This document shows, piece by piece, positions 61,399 through 64,000 of a DNA stretch of 64,000 nucleotides. Positions within the stretch are counted from its first letter, which is position 1; each line of letters opens with the position of its first letter. A program made the position numbers and the translations under genes. The notes under the pieces were generated by a model that was given only the letters and a program-made list of their open reading frames with translations, was not told the DNA's origin and ran no database searches. The DNA is from an uncultured bacterium. Its GTDB lineage: Bacteria; Verrucomicrobiota; Lentisphaeria; Victivallales; UBA1829. The DNA lies in the NCBI GenBank assembly GCA_949297765.1, contig CASFTV010000001.1, positions 62,001-126,000 of the forward strand, read 5' to 3'.

Positions 61399-62760
61399 AT
61401 GGCAAACGGTGTAAAAATCACTTTCATGGGGGCAGGCAGCACAGTCTTCGTCAAGAACGTGCTCGGCGACTGCATGTACCGGGAGGCGCTCAAAGACGCG
61501 GAAATCGCATTGTACGACATCGACGCGACCCGTCTGAAGGAATCCGAGAAGGTCCTCTCCGCTCTGAACCACAGCATCAACGACGGACGGGCCTCCGTCA
61601 AATCCTATCTCGGACCCGCAAACCGCAAAAAAGCCCTGAAGAACACGAACTTTGTCGTCAACGCGATTCAGGTCGGCGGTTATGAGCCGTCCACGGTCAT
61701 CGACTTCGAAATCCCGAAAAAATACGGCCTGCGCCAGACGATCGCCGACACGCTCGGCATCGGCGGAATTTTCCGCGCTCTCCGCACGATCCCCGTCATG
61801 CTGGATTTCGCTCACGATCTGGAGGAGGTCAGCCCGAACGCATGGTTCCTCAACTACACCAATCCGATGGCGATTCTCACCGGCGCAATGCTGAAAGGCT
61901 CCTCCATCAAAACGGTCGGTCTCTGCCACTCCGTCCAGGTCTGCGTCGCCACCCTGCTGGATTCCCTCGGCCTCTACACCGGCGAGGGGGAGCGCAGCGA
62001 CATCTTCGGAAAGATCGCCGGCATCAACCACATGGCATGGCTCCTGAGCATCACCAAGGGCGGAAAGGACATCTATCCCGAAATCAAGAAGGTCGCCGCA
62101 AAGAAGCTCGCTCAGTGGCGGAAGCTCAAAAAGGTCGAGGACAAGCCCGGCAACATGATCCGTCTGGAAATCATGATGAAGTTCGGGTACTATGTGACCG
62201 AATCCAGCGAACACAACGCCGAATACATGCCCTACTGGATCAAGTCCAACTATCCTGAACTCATCGACGAATATAAGATTCCGCTGGATGAGTATCCCCG
62301 CCGCTGTATCCGCCAGATCGAATCCTGGAAGAAACAGTACAAGGAACTCTGCTCCAAAGAGAGTCTGGACCACAAGCCCTCGAAGGAATACGGTTCGGGC
62401 ATCATGAATGCGATCACGACCGGAGAAACCTTCCAGATCGGCGGAAATGTGATGAACAACGGTCTGATCCCGAATCTCCCGCATGATGCGGTGGTCGAAG
62501 TCCCCTGCCTGGTGGACTGCAACGGCGTTCAGGGAACCTATGTGGGCGATCTTCCGCAGGTCTGCGCCGCGCTGAACCGCACCAACATCAACGTCCAGCT
62601 CCTGACCATCGAGGCGGCTCTGACCCGGAAAAAGGAGTGCATCTATCAGGCGGCGATGCTGGATCCCCACACCGCCTCCGAACTGAGCATCGACAAGATC
62701 ATCGCCATGTGCGACGATCTCATCAAGGCGCACGGAGACTATCTCCCGAAATACCGCTGA
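61399..62760 (+). CDS. GH4-family glycosidase (alpha-galactosidase/alpha-glucosidase type)
   Basis: 453 residues, RBS AAGGAAA. The NAD-binding start is VKITFMGAGSTVFVKNVLGD. GH4 metal and active-site motifs are LNYTNPMAILTGAM, TVGLCHSVQ (Cys/His for Mn2+) and IAGINHMAWLLSI (His). The end has AALTRKKECIYQAAMLDPHTASELS. GH4 enzymes use an unusual NAD-dependent oxidation-elimination mechanism. The closest pattern is the MelA/AglA group (alpha-galactosides or glucosides). Cytosolic, so it needs an importer located elsewhere. A strong hairpin follows it. Confidence 0.93.
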   Translation: MANGVKITFMGAGSTVFVKNVLGDCMYREALKDAEIALYDIDATRLKESEKVLSALNHSINDGRASVKSYLGPANRKKALKNTNFVVNAIQVGGYEPSTVIDFEIPKKYGLRQTIADTLGIGGIFRALRTIPVMLDFAHDLEEVSPNAWFLNYTNPMAILTGAMLKGSSIKTVGLCHSVQVCVATLLDSLGLYTGEGERSDIFGKIAGINHMAWLLSITKGGKDIYPEIKKVAAKKLAQWRKLKKVEDKPGNMIRLEIMMKFGYYVTESSEHNAEYMPYWIKSNYPELIDEYKIPLDEYPRRCIRQIESWKKQYKELCSKESLDHKPSKEYGSGIMNAITTGETFQIGGNVMNNGLIPNLPHDAVVEVPCLVDCNGVQGTYVGDLPQVCAALNRTNINVQLLTIEAALTRKKECIYQAAMLDPHTASELSIDKIIAMCDDLIKAHGDYLPKYR

Positions 62761-62790
62761 GTTCCCCCGGGAATCATTCTCTGAAAAACA

Positions 62791-62826
62791 GAAACGGCCG
62801 CGGAAAATTCAATCCGCGGCCGTTTC
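62791..62826. terminator. Bidirectional terminator between GH4 and the dGTPase
   Basis: Perfect 14-bp stem (62791-62804 with 62813-62826), 8-base loop AAATTCAA. On the minus strand it is followed by TGTTTTTC and on the plus strand by CATTTTATC, fitting convergent genes on both sides. Confidence 0.75.
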
Positions 62827-62848
62827 ATTTTATCTCTGCTGTACTTTT

Positions 62849-63982
62849 TCAACCGTGGAGGCGTTTGTACTCTTTGAGGGCGAAGAAATCGGTCATTCCG
62901 GCGATGTAGTCCGCGACGACCCGGGGCAGGGGCTCCCGGCTCCGGCGCTGGCGCGCCTTCTTCCCGAGCAGACGGGGATCGTTCATGAATACGTCAAACA
63001 GAAACTGCATCTTTTCCAGCGATTCCGAATTCAGAACCGCAATGTCCGGATGAAAGTAAAGATTGTGATACAGAAATTCGCGCAGCTGGAGCGTCAGCGG
63101 TTCGAAATCCGGACTGAATGCAATCAGCTTGCAGGACAGGGCGCGTGCGGCCGCTGAACTTTCGGGGGCATAGCGCTCCAGAAGATCGTTGGAATAGCGG
63201 ATCGCGTTGCCGACCATCATGTCGATCAGGCAGCGGACCGAATAGGCGGCATAGCGTTCATCCTTTTTGTCGAGTCCGGCTTTCCGGGCTTTTTCGGCGG
63301 CCATCTCCCAGATCGGGATGGTTTCCAGCATTTCGATGGAGATCAGACCGGAGTCGAGTCCGTCGTCGGTATCGTGGCCGTAGTAGGTCAGGTCGTCGGC
63401 GAGGTCCGCCACCTGTGCCTCCAGCGACGGATGCGGGGGCAGAAGTTTTCCGTCCAGACGGATCGCTTGTTCCCGGTGTTTCAGAAGTCCCGCCCGCACC
63501 TCCCATGAAAGATTCAGTCCGTCGTAGTCGGGATATTTGATTTCCAGCTCGTCGATGATGCGGAGCGCCTGAAGATTGTGATCGAATCCTCCCTGATCCT
63601 GCATGATGCGGTGGAGGGCGCGTTCCCCGGCGTGTCCGAACGGCGTGTGTCCGATGTCATGAGCCAGGGAGATCGTTTCCGCCAGATCCTCGTTCAGACG
63701 GAGGGCGCGCGCGATGGTCCGGGCGATCGCGGCAACTTCAATCGTATGGGTCAGGCGGGTGCGGAGGTGGTCGCCGGAACCGCTCAGGAACACCTGCGTC
63801 TTGTATTCCAGACGGCGGAACGCGCGGCTGTGCAGAATCCGGTCGCGGTCCCGCTGAAAATCGGTCCGGAACGGATGGGGCGTTTCCGGGTGGCGGCGCC
63901 CCGCCGATTCGTGATTCTTGACCGCAAAACGGGCAAGATCGGCCTCCTCTCCGGTGTTCTGGGCGGAAAGATCGCGGATCAT
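62849..63982 (-). CDS. dgt: dGTPase-like HD-domain triphosphohydrolase
   Basis: 377 residues, GGAGG before the ATG. HD motifs are RLTHTIEVAAIARTIA and AHDIGHTPFGHAGERAL, with upstream RDRDRILHSRAFRRLEYKTQVFL, the usual start of the deoxyguanosinetriphosphate triphosphohydrolase-like group. ADLADDLTYYGHDTDDGL carries the later metal Asp. It hydrolyses dNTPs to nucleosides and triphosphate, helping balance precursor pools. Beyond it only 18 bases of the window remain and nothing can be called there. Confidence 0.92.
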   Translation of the reverse strand: MIRDLSAQNTGEEADLARFAVKNHESAGRRHPETPHPFRTDFQRDRDRILHSRAFRRLEYKTQVFLSGSGDHLRTRLTHTIEVAAIARTIARALRLNEDLAETISLAHDIGHTPFGHAGERALHRIMQDQGGFDHNLQALRIIDELEIKYPDYDGLNLSWEVRAGLLKHREQAIRLDGKLLPPHPSLEAQVADLADDLTYYGHDTDDGLDSGLISIEMLETIPIWEMAAEKARKAGLDKKDERYAAYSVRCLIDMMVGNAIRYSNDLLERYAPESSAAARALSCKLIAFSPDFEPLTLQLREFLYHNLYFHPDIAVLNSESLEKMQFLFDVFMNDPRLLGKKARQRRSREPLPRVVADYIAGMTDFFALKEYKRLHG

Positions 63983-64000
63983 GGAATCCTCCGCATCAGA

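Overview
The window looks like chromosomal DNA of a Lentisphaerota bacterium, most likely Victivallaceae-like. That is inferred from the mix of (i) DUF1559-like proteins with an FTLIELL pseudopilin N-terminus, (ii) many secreted or cytosolic glycoside hydrolases without SusC/SusD partners, (iii) LacI, AraC and GntR one-component regulators beside them, and (iv) moderately GC-rich housekeeping genes. No rRNA, tRNA, IS element, phage gene or CRISPR array was seen. No stretch over 300 bases lacks a gene.

Layout. 1-7.5 kb (minus): a catabolic cassette led by a LacI-type regulator with a good promoter and operator. It continues into a pseudopilin, a 1440-residue secreted glycosidase-like protein with a malectin domain, a LamG-like protein and an NPCBM protein cut by the left edge. 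The LacI gene carries a one-base frameshift in its HTH. 7.5-16.2 kb (minus): a long operon with a PHP phosphoesterase, a phosphate-binding-type protein, bioD, parE, parC, dCMP deaminase, a methyltransferase and a nitroreductase. 16.2-20.1 kb: a GntR regulator fused to a solute-binding domain, divergent from a beta-helix protein, then a PfkB kinase. 20.2-30.8 kb: a TPR protein, mnmE, an operon of GH39 glycosidase, response regulator, histidine kinase and HhH-GPD glycosylase, then uvrB with a parvulin.

30.9-41.2 kb: a second glycan region with a GH106-like enzyme, an AraC regulator, and an operon of DUF6259 protein, pseudopilin and secreted clan-A glycosidase. 41.2-49.2 kb (minus): three tightly packed exported proteins, namely a 1643-residue helical-repeat protein, a fusion of a degenerate caspase-like domain with a transglutaminase, and DUF4159. 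They are driven by a near-consensus promoter and form the best candidate here for an uncharacterised system. 49.3-54.2 kb (minus): a carboxyspermidine-type polyamine operon (speA, dehydrogenase, nspC) ending in a cytosolic CE4 deacetylase. 54.4-64 kb: an old-yellow-enzyme homologue, mutY, a sodium/solute symporter, a lone AmrS-type radical SAM enzyme, nifS, nifU, a GH4 glycosidase and a dGTPase.

The two pseudopilin-containing cassettes share a plan: regulator, pseudopilin, large secreted glycosidase. The cytosolic GH106, GH39 and GH4 enzymes would finish oligosaccharides taken into the cell. Promoters, operators and starts below were read by eye. All functions are family-level assignments from sequence, not experimental results.
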